Assembly: GCA_029204225.1 (NCBI GenBank)
Contig: CM055098.1
Location: 53,819,436 to 53,883,435 of the forward strand
Length of the DNA: 64,000 nt
Direction of reading: 5' to 3'
From: Diphasiastrum complanatum
Taxonomy: Eukaryota; Streptophyta; Lycopodiopsida; Lycopodiales; Lycopodiaceae
Positions 21,867-34,547 of the stretch are shown here, piece by piece. Under the pieces are notes generated by a model. That model worked only from the letters and a program-made list of their open reading frames with translations, ran no database searches and was not told the origin of the DNA. The position numbers were made by a program, and so were the translations under genes. Each line of letters starts with the position of its first letter. Positions within the stretch are counted from its first letter, which is position 1.

Positions 21867-22705
21867 CTAGTTGACAATTTCTCGTAAGTCTCCCTCTTCA
21901 ACTAGTTTTAGCATAGACTTTGAGAATACTCCAAGTAAAGTCCTATGTTTTGTAAACAAGTCTTTTTCCAATGCTTTGGTGAAGATATCAGCTACACACT
22001 CCCTTGAAGATACATGTTGAAGCTCCATCTCCTTTGCCATGACTTGCTCCCACAATGTGATATGCCACCTCAATATGCTTGCTCCTAGCATGAAATATAG
22101 GATTGTTTGCCAACTTTTGGGCTGATAGGTTGTCACAAGAGATGATTGGGCTCTCTGAAAAATCTAGGAAGTGAAGATCCTTGATCATCCTCTTGATCCA
22201 TACCATCTCTTTTGTGCAATCATACAATATGCCAAAATCTTGAGTTCCCATGATGTATCTCAAAACTCTTTTTCCTAGCTTCCAATGCTCCTCACTGGGA
22301 TCTTGCATAAATTGGCTTAATCTACTAACACAATGGCTTAGATTTGGTCTTGTGATGGCCAAATATATAAGTGAACCAACTAGCTTTCTATAGAGAGTAA
22401 TGTCCTCGAAGGATCTTTCATTACCTCTTATAGTTAGCTTTACATTTGACTCCACAGGTGTATCACAAGGCTTTGCATCTACCATATGAAATCTCTTTAG
22501 AATAGAATTAGCATACCCTTGACAAATTAAAGTAGATTGAGAAGATCTAATCACTTCTATTTCTAATGCAAATGACCAAGATCATAAGCCTCAAACTCCT
22601 TCTTGAGAGCACTCTTGATATCATCAACATCTTGATTGTTTCCACCACTCAAGATGATATCATCCACATAGATTAGCAAGATAGTAACATTCTTTCAACA
22701 AATCT
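21867..22705 (-). pseudogene. copia RT-RNase H fragment (element C)
   Basis: On the minus strand, RT begins near 22690 (LIYVDDIILSGGNNQD), continues with QGYANSILKRFHMVDAKPCD, LVGSLIYLAITRPNLSH and RNase H (NPIFHARSKHIEV), and ends CVADIFTKALEKDLF. A frameshift near 22000-22140 and stops disable it. The family differs from elements A/B and D. No 3' LTR could be delimited to its left. Confidence 0.85.
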
Positions 22706-23371
22706 AAAATATAATGAATGTGAAGAAACTATGAGTTTCTATCTTTCAAAGCCTCATTATTTTTCTTAGTTTTTCCTTGCTTTTTTCAGACTGCTGCACT
22801 TTTGAAGCACTCTTGAATCATGTTTTTTTTTTAACTGTTTCGTCGGACAGTTCACAATTTTTGGTCATGAGGAAAATACAACACTAAGTCAAAACACTTA
22901 GAAAATGTTTTCAGGCCTACCTTCAGGTTTCTCGTATTTTTTGCCCTTCAAAAAATGCGACACTCTCCCCAAATCCCTTAAAAACAACTTTTACACCTTC
23001 AGAAACCTTCTAGAAAATGCGAAGAATGCGAAGGTTGTTGACCTTCGGCCCTTTTTTCCGGCTTTTGTAAAAATGCGAAGAGCGTGAAGGCGCAGAATAA
23101 TGGACGGAAAGTGGCTGATGCATGGAAGACAATGACGAGAAACTAAAATTAGTTTTGAATAAGACTGATACGTTTCTTCTAAATAGAGTTTTTTTTTTTT
23201 GACTTAATCATTTTACCTGGATGATCACATAGAGGATCAACGATATATAGACTGATACAGTCAGGTGATCTTATATATATAACACACAGAAAAGACAGTC
23301 AGAGATATTGTTAGTGAGTTTTACAGATTAGCAATAGCTAGTCACATTACTCATGAGAGAGAACACCTCAC
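22706..23371. other. AT-rich spacer with GCGAAGG/CCTTCG words
   Basis: No gene is seen. Several CCTTCAG, GCGAAGG and CCTTCGG words occur at 22910-23090, resembling those in the Tat spacer near 37700-38050. The end (23230-23370) may be the leader or gag part of copia D. Confidence 0.35.
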
Positions 23372-26300
23372 TTGCACCAATGCGCTGATATGGGAAACAG
23401 ACAACGAGAAAACATTGTAAAATTCAACTCCGATAATAGAAGCAATATTTTATCAATACTCCGTTATGTAATCCTAGAAACAAAAAGGAGCAGAATCGAA
23501 GCAAACCTTCAGATTCAAACTATGTCGAAGACAAAGCAGAATGCTCCAGAGCAGCATAAGACATGGCAACAAAATTCAACAACTTATGTTAGTGCTGATC
23601 TATGTTGTTCATCTAATTCAATTCGAGAAGTAGTACTTGATTCGGGAGCCACCTCACATTTTGTTTTCTCAAAACAAATTTTGTCTGAGTACAAGAAGAC
23701 AAACTATTCGAGATTCATTATACTTGGAGACTGTTCTAAGCACGTGGTTGATGGAACTGGTGTATTATGGCTGGACACGAATCAGAGAGACAAGAAACTG
23801 GAGGGAGTTCTCTATGTCCCTACTCTTGATAAAGATCTTCTATCCGTTGCCAAGATAGTCGATACAGGCATGTCAGTAACCTTCAGGAAGAACTCTTGTA
23901 AACTGTTCAAGGATGATTTTGATAACCTGGTTGCTAAAGGCAACAGAGAAGGAAATTTATATCACCTGAACATTCGAACAAGAATCGAACAAGTCAATCA
24001 AACTCATGAATCAATAGAAAACTGTGGCACAAGAGGCTATGTCACATGAATATGAAAGCCTTGTACCAAGCCAACAAAAGTCAGAGAATTCAAGGAGTCG
24101 AAATCAAAAGTAGAGATATTCAAACTACCTGCGAATCCTGTCTTAAAGGCAAGATGACTAGAACACCTTTCAGTAAGGATGTTTATAAAGCAACTAAGGT
24201 ACTTGAAATTGTGCATTCAGATATTTGTGGACCATTCGGAGTATTTTCATTGGGTGATGCAAAGTACTTCATTACGTTTATTGATTACTTCAACAAGTTC
24301 GATACAGACGTACTAAATCTGAAGCTTTCAAGAAATTCGTTGAGTATACGAATTGGGCTGAGAAGCAGACATGCAATAAGTTGAAGCAAATTTGCACAGG
24401 GTGAGTACATTTCCAACGAATTCAAAGCTTATTGTATTGATTGAGGTATTATGCACACAAAAACTGCATCTTACATGCCTCAACACATTGGAATAGTTGA
24501 ACGAAGGAATCGTACACTGATGAAAGCTACAAGATGTCTGATGGCTCATGCGAAAGCACCAAAATAGTTGTGGACAGAAGCAGTGGCTACATCAAATTAT
24601 CTTCAGAATCGTATTCAGAAATCTCGAATACCGGATAAAACTTCTCATGAGATATGATGGAAATCGAAGCCAAATCTTGCACATGTTCGGACATTTGGAT
24701 GTGCACTGTATATGCACATACTAGATAAGCTGGGAAAGAAACTCGATGAAAAGACAGAACAAGGTTTTCTAGTAGGATTCGAGTTACATTCGTCATATTA
24801 TTGTGTTTATGTACCCGAAACTGGCAAGATAAAAGTTGTTCGAGATGTTCAATCTGATGAGACAAAATACATAGTAGACAGTGATCTAGTCGGCTATAAA
24901 ATTCTCAAAAATTATTATGAGCTACCAACAACAACAGAAGAAAAACAAGCATAAGATGAAAGAGAGTTACTTGATTCAGAGGGAGGTCAAGATCGAGTGT
25001 TTGACAGACTTGAATCACTAGTTCGAATTCCAACAGAAAAGCTCGAATCTGAATCGAACTCGAAAGCTGAGAATTGGACTCGAAACCACCTGTGAGAAGA
25101 TCTGATAGACAACAAAAACCACCAGAAAGATATGGTCAGGAAGATCAAAACAGGTCATGATGGAGAAAACATCAAATACAAGACGAGGTTGGATGCTAAA
25201 GGATTTTCACAGAAGTATGGGACGACTACACTCACACTTTCTCACCTGTAGTCAAACATATATCAATTCGCTTGTTATTCGCGTATGCAGTGGCTCATGA
25301 TCTAAAAATCCATATTGTGAATGAGAAAACTGCTTTTTTGGCAGAATCAAAAGAAGACTTATTCATGGACCAACCACTTAGTTTTGTAAGCCAAGAATAT
25401 CCTGAATATGGATGTCACATGAATAAAAGCATTTATGGTATGAAACAAGCAACAAGACAATGGTATAGAAAGAAGGACGAAGCACTACGTCCCATAGGCT
25501 TCAAACCTCTATTTGCTGAATCAAATGTCTTTATCAAACATGTCCAAAATGAAATAATCATTCTAACTATTTATGTTGATGACAAGCTTATCTTCTCAAG
25601 AAGAGATAAGTTAATGTCAAATGTCAAAAGAGACATTTCTGAAATATTTGAGATCGTTGACCTAGGAGAAGCTAAAATCTATCTAGGCTTACAGATCGTG
25701 AGAGACTTTAGAGGTGGTAAGTTGTATCTTCACCAACAAAAGTACACTCAAAAGATCATTGAAGACTTAACATGCTCGAATGCAAAGGTGTGCATACTCC
25801 CATGATACATGGAACAATACTGAGCAAGGCAGATTGTCCGCGGACTCTCGAGGAAGAGGAACGAATGGCCAAAACACCCTATCATAGGCTGATTGGATCA
25901 TTGTTGTATCTAGCAGACAACACCAGACCTGATATAGCATTTGCAGTATACAGACTGAGCCAATATAATCAGAACTCGAAAGAAGTTGGATTTCACATCG
26001 AATCTTACAGTGACACAAGCTGGGCATCCATGAAGGATGATAGCAAAAGTATTTCAGGAGGTTGTACTCTAGCATCTGGCCAGCCATACTCTGGATTAGC
26101 AAGAAGCAAACAACAGTAGCTCACTCTTCTTGTGAAGCGGAATATGTAGCAACAGCCAAGATGGCAAACGAGCTGATCTGGATTAAACAAATATTGGAAG
26201 GATTTGATGAATCTAGTTATGAATCTTATGTCTTGTTAATGGATAATACTTCAGCAATCTATCTTACAAAAGATCCTATATTTTACTCAAAAACAAAGCA

Positions 26301-26470
26301 CATAGCTATCAAGTATCATGTGATTTGGGACTTAGTCGAGAAGAAGATACTGAAGACAGCCTTCATACCCACTATTGCACGAGATTCCTCCGTAGAGCAT
26401 CTCCATAACACATTTCATTCACCTATCCATCGTCAGCTCACCTTGCACAGAGTTTACAATCTTTGAGCAT
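23372..26470 (+). pseudogene. copia gag(end)-protease-integrase-RT-RNase H pseudogene (element D)
   Basis: Protease is at about 23625-23680 (VVLDSGATSHFVF). Integrase has CESCLKGKMTRTPF and LEIVHSDICGPF (24120-24240), then a catalytic part in a broken frame. RT runs from about 25180, with YVDDKLIFSR near 25576. RNase H (25900-26460) includes TVAHSSCEAEYVATAKMANE and DPIFYSKTKHIAIKYH. At least five frame breaks are present. It belongs to the same copia lineage as element E (31545-33759), sharing the DCPxTxEEExxM-Y-LIGSL block. Confidence 0.87.
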
Positions 26471-27312
26471 ACTGAAAATTTGCAAAGTACATATCACGTA
26501 AGAGTTGATTCCTGCATCTCATTGTCATAATCATTTTCGAGTCAACTACAGCAAGATCGAAACAAATTTAGCTAAAATTTGTTTAATATTTAGTCCAGTC
26601 GCATGTTCAACGTGTCTCAACTATGTGTTCCACACGCTGATCCAATCTTGAGCATGAGCAGTTACCATCAACAACATCCCCAACGACAGCTTGGATCCAC
26701 TGAAGCAATTACACTGCCAGCAACACCATCAGCAAGATCGACAGCCAAGAACACAAGTCAAATATGAAAAAGACAAGGCTAAAGAAGACAGATGGGCAAT
26801 CCAAAGAGACTGAATCGAAAGAAGTACCCCAGTAATGACGAAGGTCCTTCAGAAAGGGAAACACAAGCATTGGAAAATCAGTCTCTTTCTTCAACTAGCC
26901 CTCTTGTCACACCATCTGCATCCATTCTCATGCCTATCGCCCACACCATCTACCATTGTCACTACCACCACCACCCTTCCTTCCATCTATTTGTTTGTCA
27001 TCAGTTCACTGTTCTTCTGAGAAATTTCCAATTTTTGATAGTCTTACCGAAGCGGCTAAAAGATCATTGCAAGTGTCTTGCGGAGACCAACTAGTAACAG
27101 GCAGAAATGGTTCTGTGAACAAGACGTAAGAGAAGGAATCAGTAAACAAATTCTCCCAAGTAAAGTATCTGTCAACACTTTGCTTTCTATACAGACCATC
27201 AAGCCTTGTTATATATTGTAAATAAATCTTGTAAAACCGACAGAATAGCTCGATGGTTGTTAATCCTTGAGGAATTTACCTTCCGTGTAGTCGTAAGGAA
27301 AGGCACACAACA
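26471..27312 (+). repeat. probable 3' LTR region of copia D, start undefined
   Basis: Sequence after RNase H ends with a polyadenylation-like AATAAATCTTG (about 27223) and a CA-ending terminus AAGGCACACAACA at 27312, where Tat integrase sequence begins. I could not find the matching LTR start. Open frames here (for example 26792-27094) show no retroelement motif. Confidence 0.35.
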
Positions 27313-27315
27313 CTG

Positions 27316-28570
27316 ACCACCTTTCACGACTTCCAAACGCTGAAAAAGTTGATGCACTAGTCAATGATGATCTACCTGATGCATGTCTTTTCCAAATTGA
27401 TGCTACACCACTTTGGGCTACGAAAATAGCTCAGTTTCTTACAAATGGCAGACTAAAAGAAGGGCTCAATCAAGTAGCCAAAATAATTTTTTTAATAAAA
27501 GCAGCACTCTTCCAACTTATCGCCGGACAATTATATAAAAGGGGTGTTGATGGTATTATTCAGCGATGTGCTTATGAGTCTGAGATATATCCTATTATAT
27601 CTCAGGCACATGGAGGTATTGGTGGCGATCACTTCTTTGGGGAAGCAACTGCCAAAATCATCCTCTGTGCAGGATTATGGTGGCCATCCTTTTACAAAGA
27701 TACATTTGCTATTATAAAAACTTGCGATGTTTGCCAACCAGCCAAAAAGACAGCTAAGGCTGACTTCATGCCACTTACCCCAATGATACAAGATGAAGCT
27801 TTCCATAAATGGGGTATAGACGGGCCCATCAGCCCAGCTGCTCGAAACACTCAAGCCCTATATATACTTATTGCCACTGATTACGCTACTAAATGAGTTG
27901 AGGCTAGAGCAACCAAGGACACCAATGTGAAAATTGTCACGCCTTTTCTTTATGAAAACATCATTATGCATTTTGGATGTCCTATCGAGCTTGTTAGTGA
28001 TAGAGGATCACACTTCTTAAATGAAGTGGTTGATAATCTTTTACGACATTACCTTGTTGTACATAAAAAAAGTCCGTACTACCCTCAGTGTAATGGCTAA
28101 GCAAAATCTACTAACAAGACTATTTGCAAAATTTTGATGAAGATAGTTGAGACAAGCAGATTAGGGAAACCAAGTTATTCTCAGCTATCTGGGCATATCG
28201 TACAACTCCAAAAAAAAGTCACTGGATGGATCACACCATTCCATCTCGTTTATGGCCAAGAGACAATAATCTTGTTGAATTCTTAGTACTTTCTTTGAGA
28301 GTGATGCAAAACCTTCTCCACTAAGCTATGTGAGAAAGTTGTGATAGAACAAGAGGTTCAAAACAAGCTATTTATGTTAGCTCAATTGTGAGAGACTCAA
28401 CTCATCTTGTATCATGCACAATTCGTTAACAAACGATGCCAAAAATCCTGGCACGATCAACACCTGCGCAACAAAGACCTATTTAAAGGTCATAAAGTGC
28501 TTCACTACACCTCAAAGAAGCACTCTCGAAAATTGAAAAAGTTTGCTATACTACTAATAGAGTAAATTTT
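27316..28570 (+). pseudogene. Tat-type gypsy RNase H/integrase fragment
   Basis: The order is AGQLYKRGVDGIIQRC, HGGIGGDHFFGEAT, WWPSFYKDT and CDVCQPAKK (HHCC finger), then YILIATDYATK followed by a stop where Trp is expected, FGCPIELVSDRGSHF and PFHLVYGQE. These align in order with the integrase of element F (39488-38385, minus). The Trp-to-stop change and a stop after CNG show that it is inactive. Confidence 0.82.
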
Positions 28571-28599
28571 TTTTGAGACTATGGATGTAAATTTTTTTT

Positions 28600-28960
28600 G
28601 AGAGTAATTAGAAATGGACTTTACTTCTCTATTCTAGAAATGGGACTTAATTGTATCTTCATCAATGGTGTAGTAAGCACTATTATCACCTAGTTGGACA
28701 AATTTGTTAGTGATAGTTCGGTCAGCATTGTTGGAACCACTCCTTGTGAAAGGTCATGCGTTGTGTAGCTCTAGAGTCTAAGTTCCATGTGTTGCCTTTA
28801 GCTGGGTCTTCTGATTTCGCCATGAAGATAGCTTACTCATCCTCAATATTTAGCATCTCTGTTACCTCTATGGCATTCACTTGCTATTGTTTTGCATGCT
28901 TCTATTGATGCTTCTTGTCCTAAAGTCTAAATCTCGTTATTGGTACTATCATGATAGTTT
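28600..28960 (-). pseudogene. copia protease fragment
   Basis: The minus strand reads WNLDSRATQRMTFHKEWFQ near 28730-28790, matching the copia protease WxLDSGATxHMTFxKxxF with Gly lost from the DSG triad. GDNSAYYTIDE follows one frame away. The segment upstream (28790-28960) would be the gag tail. Confidence 0.5.
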
Positions 28961-29214
28961 CATCTCTTAAATGACATGGAGAGAGATTAACAGAACAAAG
29001 CTCCTCTTGACAAGTCAAGACCAAACCTTTTAAAACCCTTGATTCATAAACCAACAAGGAAAAACATAGCTGAAAAGTATACAGTGCTCATAAAGCACCG
29101 TAAAACAAAACCTATGTCAAAACATCCAGTTGGTACCTGCCACCATCCCACCAACCCTCCCAGGTCAGAACCAACCTTAATGGAGTTTCTGCTATCCACA
29201 GTGCTCATCACGAG

Positions 29215-30120
29215 AGATGTACACCCAAGTTAGATCTACCCAAGTATGATGGTAGTTCGGACCCTCAAAGATTTTTGCAAATCTTTGAGAATGCATGTGA
29301 TGTGTATGGCAAAACATCTCCCGATGCTATGGTCCAACTATTTTCAATGACCATGATCGCTAAAGCACATGACTAGTTTTTTAACCTCGATCGTGAAGAT
29401 AAGATAGACTGGTCAATTTTGAAAGAGTCCTTTATCAAGCGTTTTAAGCCCTTTTGTCAAATTGAGTAACATCAAGATGGAAAAAGATGAACGTGTATGA
29501 GACTATATCGAGCGTTTCAAACGCCTCAAAAGTCAAGTACAAGAACAACCCTCCGAACGGATGCTCATCATCTGGTTCTTAGTCGGCCTTCCAAGATGGA
29601 TTAGACGCAAGCTTAAATCTAATGATGAATATATGAGCCTAAAATTAGCTATGTCTGATGCCATCAAGGAGGAAGATGAAGGATCAGATGTTGACGAATC
29701 CAGAGAAAGGAGAACACCACGTGCTCCTGTCCATGAGTCAAAGTCAATCGATGATACCCAAGATCAGCTTTGGAAATCCCAGTTGGGGTTGCTTAATAGG
29801 CAACATCAACTATAGATGGAGAAACTCACCAATGAGTTTCAAACTACCCTGAAGTCTATCCAAAGCAGTATGCCTGGTCAGCCAAACCCTGCATAGGCAC
29901 CTTATAGACGAAAACCAATATGGTGCCCACACTGTCGGGCTACGCATCCTGCTGATGCTTGTCCTTCATATCAGCCTATCGAAGCTCATACAGTCCAACA
30001 ATATGAAGAACAACAGTCACAGTCTGGAAATTCCTTGTCTTATTATGAATATCCACCAGAAGATCCAGCACCATTAGACAAAACCGCGCAAGTTAGCACG
30101 GTGAGGAAGATAAGTGTCAA
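29215..30120 (+). pseudogene. Tat-type gypsy gag fragment
   Basis: The frame gives LPKYDGSSDPQRFLQIFENA, DWSILKESFIKRFKPFCQIE and WFLVGLPRWIRRKLKSN, followed by an acidic stretch and a CCHC-like finger CPHCRATHPADAC near 29930. WFLVGLPRWIRRKLK matches WFLSGLPKRTRRELK in element F. Stops and frameshifts occur at about 29375, 29470 and 29815. The region 28970-29215 shows nothing definite. Confidence 0.75.
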
Positions 30121-30229
30121 CGCTTGATTCCTATAGAATTCATGATAGTTCAATGAATATTCTTGCAATCTAAAAAAGGCGAGATCTTTCCTTATGAAAT
30201 TTAGGCTTTGAATACTTCGACTCCTCTCC

Positions 30230-30415
30230 AAGTAAGAAACCCATTTTTACAAATGGGTATACAGGACTAAGCTTCATGCAGATGGCTCAATCGCAAAGCA
30301 CAATGCATGTTTGGTAGTCAATGGCTATGAGTAAAATAAGGGGATTGACTACAAGGAAAAACATTGCACCTACCACAAGTACATGATGTTTCCATTGTCA
30401 TGCGAAGTGGACAAA
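30230..30415 (+). pseudogene. copia RT N-terminal scrap
   Basis: Across one frameshift the strand encodes LHADGSIAKHNACLVVNGYE and NKGIDYKEKHCTY, matching the copia RT block KxKARLVAKGYxQxxGIDYxETFAP. Confidence 0.55.
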
Positions 30416-31369
30416 TCCTTGACACTTGTAAGTTGTTTGATATAATCTTTTGATTTCCTTGACACTTGTAAGTTGTCTAATATAATTTTTTGATTTTGGT
30501 TAGCTCATACTCCTACATCTTCATGTAGTGCCAAAACAAAGCATAAACTACTTATTTTTCATTTTTCATTTTTGAAGTATTATCTTTTAGCTCATGATCA
30601 TTATCCATTGTGTGATTGACTCACCTACAAATCTTGTTTTTTAGATTATAAGATTTATGATTGTCATAAATGTGTGCGGCATTGGAGGTCAATCATGTTC
30701 TTGTCAGAAATGGTGAACTCCTGCAACTTTGCCACGATGCGAAGCGAAGCGAAGGTCGAATGACAAACAATTTGCAAAAGTCAATGTACCTTGAAAACTC
30801 TAAGACATGAAACAAAGCGAAACTTGAAGGTCAAATGATTCGCGAAAGTCAAGCATGCCTCCAGGACCAAAAGACACGACATGACACAAAACAAAAAGAA
30901 AACGAAAGAGAATCTTTTGCACTGCTAGCTAGCAGCTCAATGGGCGTGGAGTCTTAAACTTCACGCTCAGTTGAAACAATTAGCAATAACGGAGAGTAAC
31001 TGATTAGTTGATTAGCATTAATTACTCTTATAATTCTCTCTTTAGCTATCTTGTAAACTCCACACAGTGGAGATATAAACAATTTTTTCTGGATCAATAG
31101 AACATACAAAAAAGAGTGCCAGAGTAGAGCAGAAAAAGAAAAGAATAGAAAAAAAAGATAAACGATATAGCTGTGCATAAAAGTCTGCCAACGAGCAGAA
31201 TGCAGCGAAAGAGCAGAGTGTCAAGCCGCCAATGAACGATACACTGATCATCTTGTTCTAAAAATCAAACTGATAATACAGTTGCTCTCTCTTGTCCATC
31301 TCCTTGTTTTTCGCTGTCTTAATTGCTAGAATGATTTCTTTTCTATGATCTGTAATCGTATGTCGTATA
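30416..31369. other. no gene seen; repeat-derived
   Basis: AT-rich sequence with GCGAAGG words at 30735-30755. At 31020-31100 a short stretch resembles plant LTR U5/R sequence (CACACAGTGGAGATATAAAC), but no LTR borders were found. Open frames on the minus strand lack motifs. Confidence 0.3.
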
Positions 31370-31505
31370 ATCTGAACACGAGGAGCTTGTATGACATGTG
31401 CAAGAAAGACATAGTCATAGGTCTGAAGATATCAAGATCCGATACTGAGTTCTGCGAAGCCTGTCAGAAAGGCAAACAATAGCAGAATCCATTCACACAT
31501 GAGGG
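31370..31505 (+). pseudogene. copia integrase zinc-finger scrap
   Basis: The plus strand encodes TRSLYDMCKKDIVIGLK then SDTEFCEACQKGKQ, a stop and QNPFTHE. This is the C-x2-C half of a copia integrase HHCC finger. It lies head-on against the minus-strand end of copia E. Confidence 0.6.
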
Positions 31506-31544
31506 AAGAAGAACACTCCCTCTTGAACCTTGCAGCTTTGCACG

Positions 31545-33759
31545 TTTAATCCAATTGTCTTTCTTTGCTTTGCAAAGACTGGCTTATTGAGCGGCTTCGT
31601 GAGCACATTTGCAATCATGTATTCAGACTTTATGTACTAGACCTGGAGCTCTCCTTTCGAGATCAAATTTCGAATTTGATGGTACTTCAGAGGTATGTGT
31701 TTTGGCTTTGAATGAAAGACAGGATTCTGGGACAAATAAATGGCACTCTGAAAATCCATCATCATCGTGCATGGTCCTCCTTGTGGTATGCCAATTGCCT
31801 CCAGCATCATTTGCAACCAAATTACCTCGTTCGCCACCTTTGAAACTGCAACATATTCAACTTTGCATGATGATTGAACTACCAAGGTTTGCTTTTTGCA
31901 TATCCAGCTGATTGTTGCTCCGCACGCTATTGAACATCCTCCAGTTACGGACTTGCTGTCATGTTTGCAGCTCACCCAACTTGCATCATTGTAGTGGTGC
32001 AGCTCAAATCCTTTTCTTTCATTTTCTGCTTTGTAGGTTAATCCCATATTCTGGGTACCCTTCAGATATTGTAGGATTTGTTTTGCCATTTGTCAATGTG
32101 CCATGCCAAGATTGGAAGAGAATTGGCTTAAAGCATAAACAGAGAAATCCAGATCGAGTCTAGTACAAATTGTAAGGTACATCAGACTACCGATTAGGTT
32201 TTGGTAGGGTATACCTTCCATCTTCTGTTTTTCTTCCTCTGTTTTCGGGCAATCCTGCTTCGTCAGCTTGGCTCCAGCTATCATTGGTGTGGCTTTTTCT
32301 TTGCAGTCCATTATGTGATACTGATTCAGTACTTTTCTGGCATATTCAGACTGACTCAAGTGCATTTCGTCTTTTATTTGATCTCTTATGATCTCCAGCC
32401 CAAGGCATTTTGTTGTTTCTCCTAGATCTGTGATTTCATCATTTTCAAAAATCTGACTCTTCGTGTCCTTGATTAGCATCAAGGAGTTTTCTATCATAAG
32501 GGAATCATCCACAAAAATAGTCAGTATCACAAAATCTTTTTCTACTCTTTCTATGTAGACATTGCAGTCTGGTTGTGTAGGATTAAAGTCTAGAGACTTC
32601 AGAAGACTGTCGAGCTTTTTGTACCAAGTTCGTAATGCCTGTTTTAGACCATAAATGCATCTCTGCAACCGACAAACATATTGTCTATTGTCGGGGTCTT
32701 CAAATCCTTCAGGCTGCTTCATGAAGATTTTCTCCTCTAGATCTCCTTGGAGAAAAGTTGTCTTTACATCAATCTGGTAAATTTCCAGATTGTGTTGTGT
32801 AGCGTATGCGAGGAGTAGTCGTATGCTTGTCATCTTGACCATCGACAAATATGTGTCGAAATAATCAACACCATACTTTTGTGTGTGGCCCTTCGTGACA
32901 AGCCTTGCTTTATAATGGCCAACAATGTCATCTGATTTCATTTTCTTCTTGTACACCCGCTTGCAGTCGACAATCTTTTTGTTTTCTGGCAGTGGCTCTA
33001 GTGTCCATGCCTCGTTTTGCCTCATCGACTCGATCTCCTCTGACATTGCCTACTTCTAGAATTCTATCTCTGGACTCTGGACAGCTTCTTGATATGTTGT
33101 TGGCTCTTCAGTGAAGCTGCGGTACTCGAATTGTGTGTCTTCGCTCCACTGAAGATTGTCAGCATATCGATATGGAAGTCTTCTTTGTCTTGTTGACCTT
33201 TTGGGTTCTTTTTGTCGTTGCTCGAATGTTTCTTGTTCGTGGGGTTGATCTTCTGCTTCATGCTGCTCTACAGACTGTGGCTCAACATTTTGATTTGACA
33301 TCTGTCCTCAATCTCTCTCTTGAATTGGCAGTAGTGTGAAGATCTCATGGCCTTTTTCATCTTTTAGTCCAGAGAATGTGGACTCATTGAACTTCACGTC
33401 TCTACTCATAACATCCTTCTTCGTGGTTGGATTATAGAGTTTTACACTCGTGATCCATTCGAGTACCCAACCATGATTATTTGCTCTAATTTATCATCGA
33501 GCTTGCTTCTTTTTTCTTTTGGAATGTGCTTGTATGTTGCACATCCAAACACACATACGTATGATAGATCAGGCTTTCTACCTATCCACATCTCGTACGG
33601 TGTCTTATTTTCCAATGTTGTCATTGTTGATCTGTTCTGCAGGTGTACTGCTGCAACTATTGCCTCATTCCAGAATTGACTTGGCAATCAAGCTTGTGCC
33701 ATCATGCATCTGGTTCCTTCAACTAGTGTCATGTTTCTTCTTTCTGCGACACCATTGTA
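31545..33759 (-). pseudogene. copia integrase(end)-RT-RNase H pseudogene (element E)
   Basis: On the minus strand it starts inside integrase (YNGVAERRNMTLVEGTRCMM, then a stop), followed by QFWNEAIVAAVHLQNRS and SYVCVFGCATYKHIPK. RT is at 33046-32093 (KARLVTKGHTQKYGVDYF, IFVDDSLMIEN). RNase H is at 32089-31637, ending near 31545 with ANVLTKPLNKP after an in-frame TAG. The 317-codon RT frame is open. Integrase is interrupted at 33760 by the LTR of Tat element F, so the 5' half of E is displaced. Confidence 0.88.
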
Positions 33760-34497
33760 TGTAGTGGGTTTCTTTCCTTGCCTAACCTGAATCCAAGATC
33801 TAGTCAATCTAGCATCATAGAGACGGAGTTAGTTGTCACACGTAGGTTCATTCCCATGAGAGCGATAGTTTTAGTTCAAATTTCAGCATGAATGGAAGAT
33901 CCAAACTCTAACTCTACATCCATTAACCCTATTATTTAACACTACGATCCACAACAAAGATAGCTTACACTTCCTCTCTCTCTCTTTCTCTCTCATAAAA
34001 AGTATAATAACATACAATCCCAATAACAATCAGATCCAACAATTAGCAAAAATCCAAAGAAAGCATGAGAGATGGAGAAGGAAAGAAGAAGAGCAAGGAC
34101 ATTCATCAACTCATTTCTGAAGAGAACCAATCTGCTTTATTGAAATGAGGAAATGAACATGAGGAGCAACTCGAGTTGGTTCCTTCTTATAGTAGAGAGG
34201 AGGACCCTGGCCTCTGAATCCTATTGGTCCATTCTTGTCTCTCTTTTTATTCAAATTCAAAAAAGTGTGGGAACCATCGTAATTGGAGGGAAACCCAACT
34301 TTATTCACTAACTTGACATTTAGGCCCTGCGACATTAAAAGTCTCGCAAAAAGGCCTAAAGTCCTTTTATTGACTTTTAACTAATCAATCAAATAACTAT
34401 GTGATCATCGGGTTGGACTTACACACGCAGGGTGCCAAATCCCTCTCACTTATTAACTAGGGTTACGGTTGCCTTGGGATCCGCAAGCCCTCCAACA
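33760..34497 (-). repeat. 3' LTR of element F (738 bp)
   Basis: It begins TGTTGGAGGG at 34497 and ends CCCACTACA at 33760. It shares long near-identical blocks with the LTR at 20603-21343. A TATA-like CTACTATAAGAAGG lies near 34190. Confidence 0.88.
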
Positions 34498-34513
34498 GGA
34501 TCCCCCACCAAAA
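34498..34513 (-). promoter_or_regulatory. polypurine tract of element F
   Basis: The minus strand reads TTTTGGTGGGGGATCC directly before the LTR start, the expected position for plus-strand priming. Confidence 0.65.
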
Positions 34514-34547
34514 CTGGTGGCAATCCCACGACACCTGCAACATGCAG

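Noticed and set aside
26792-27094. Plus-strand ORF of about 100 codons after copia D
   Set aside because: Low-complexity His/Thr/Ser composition and a location in the presumed LTR region; no motif.
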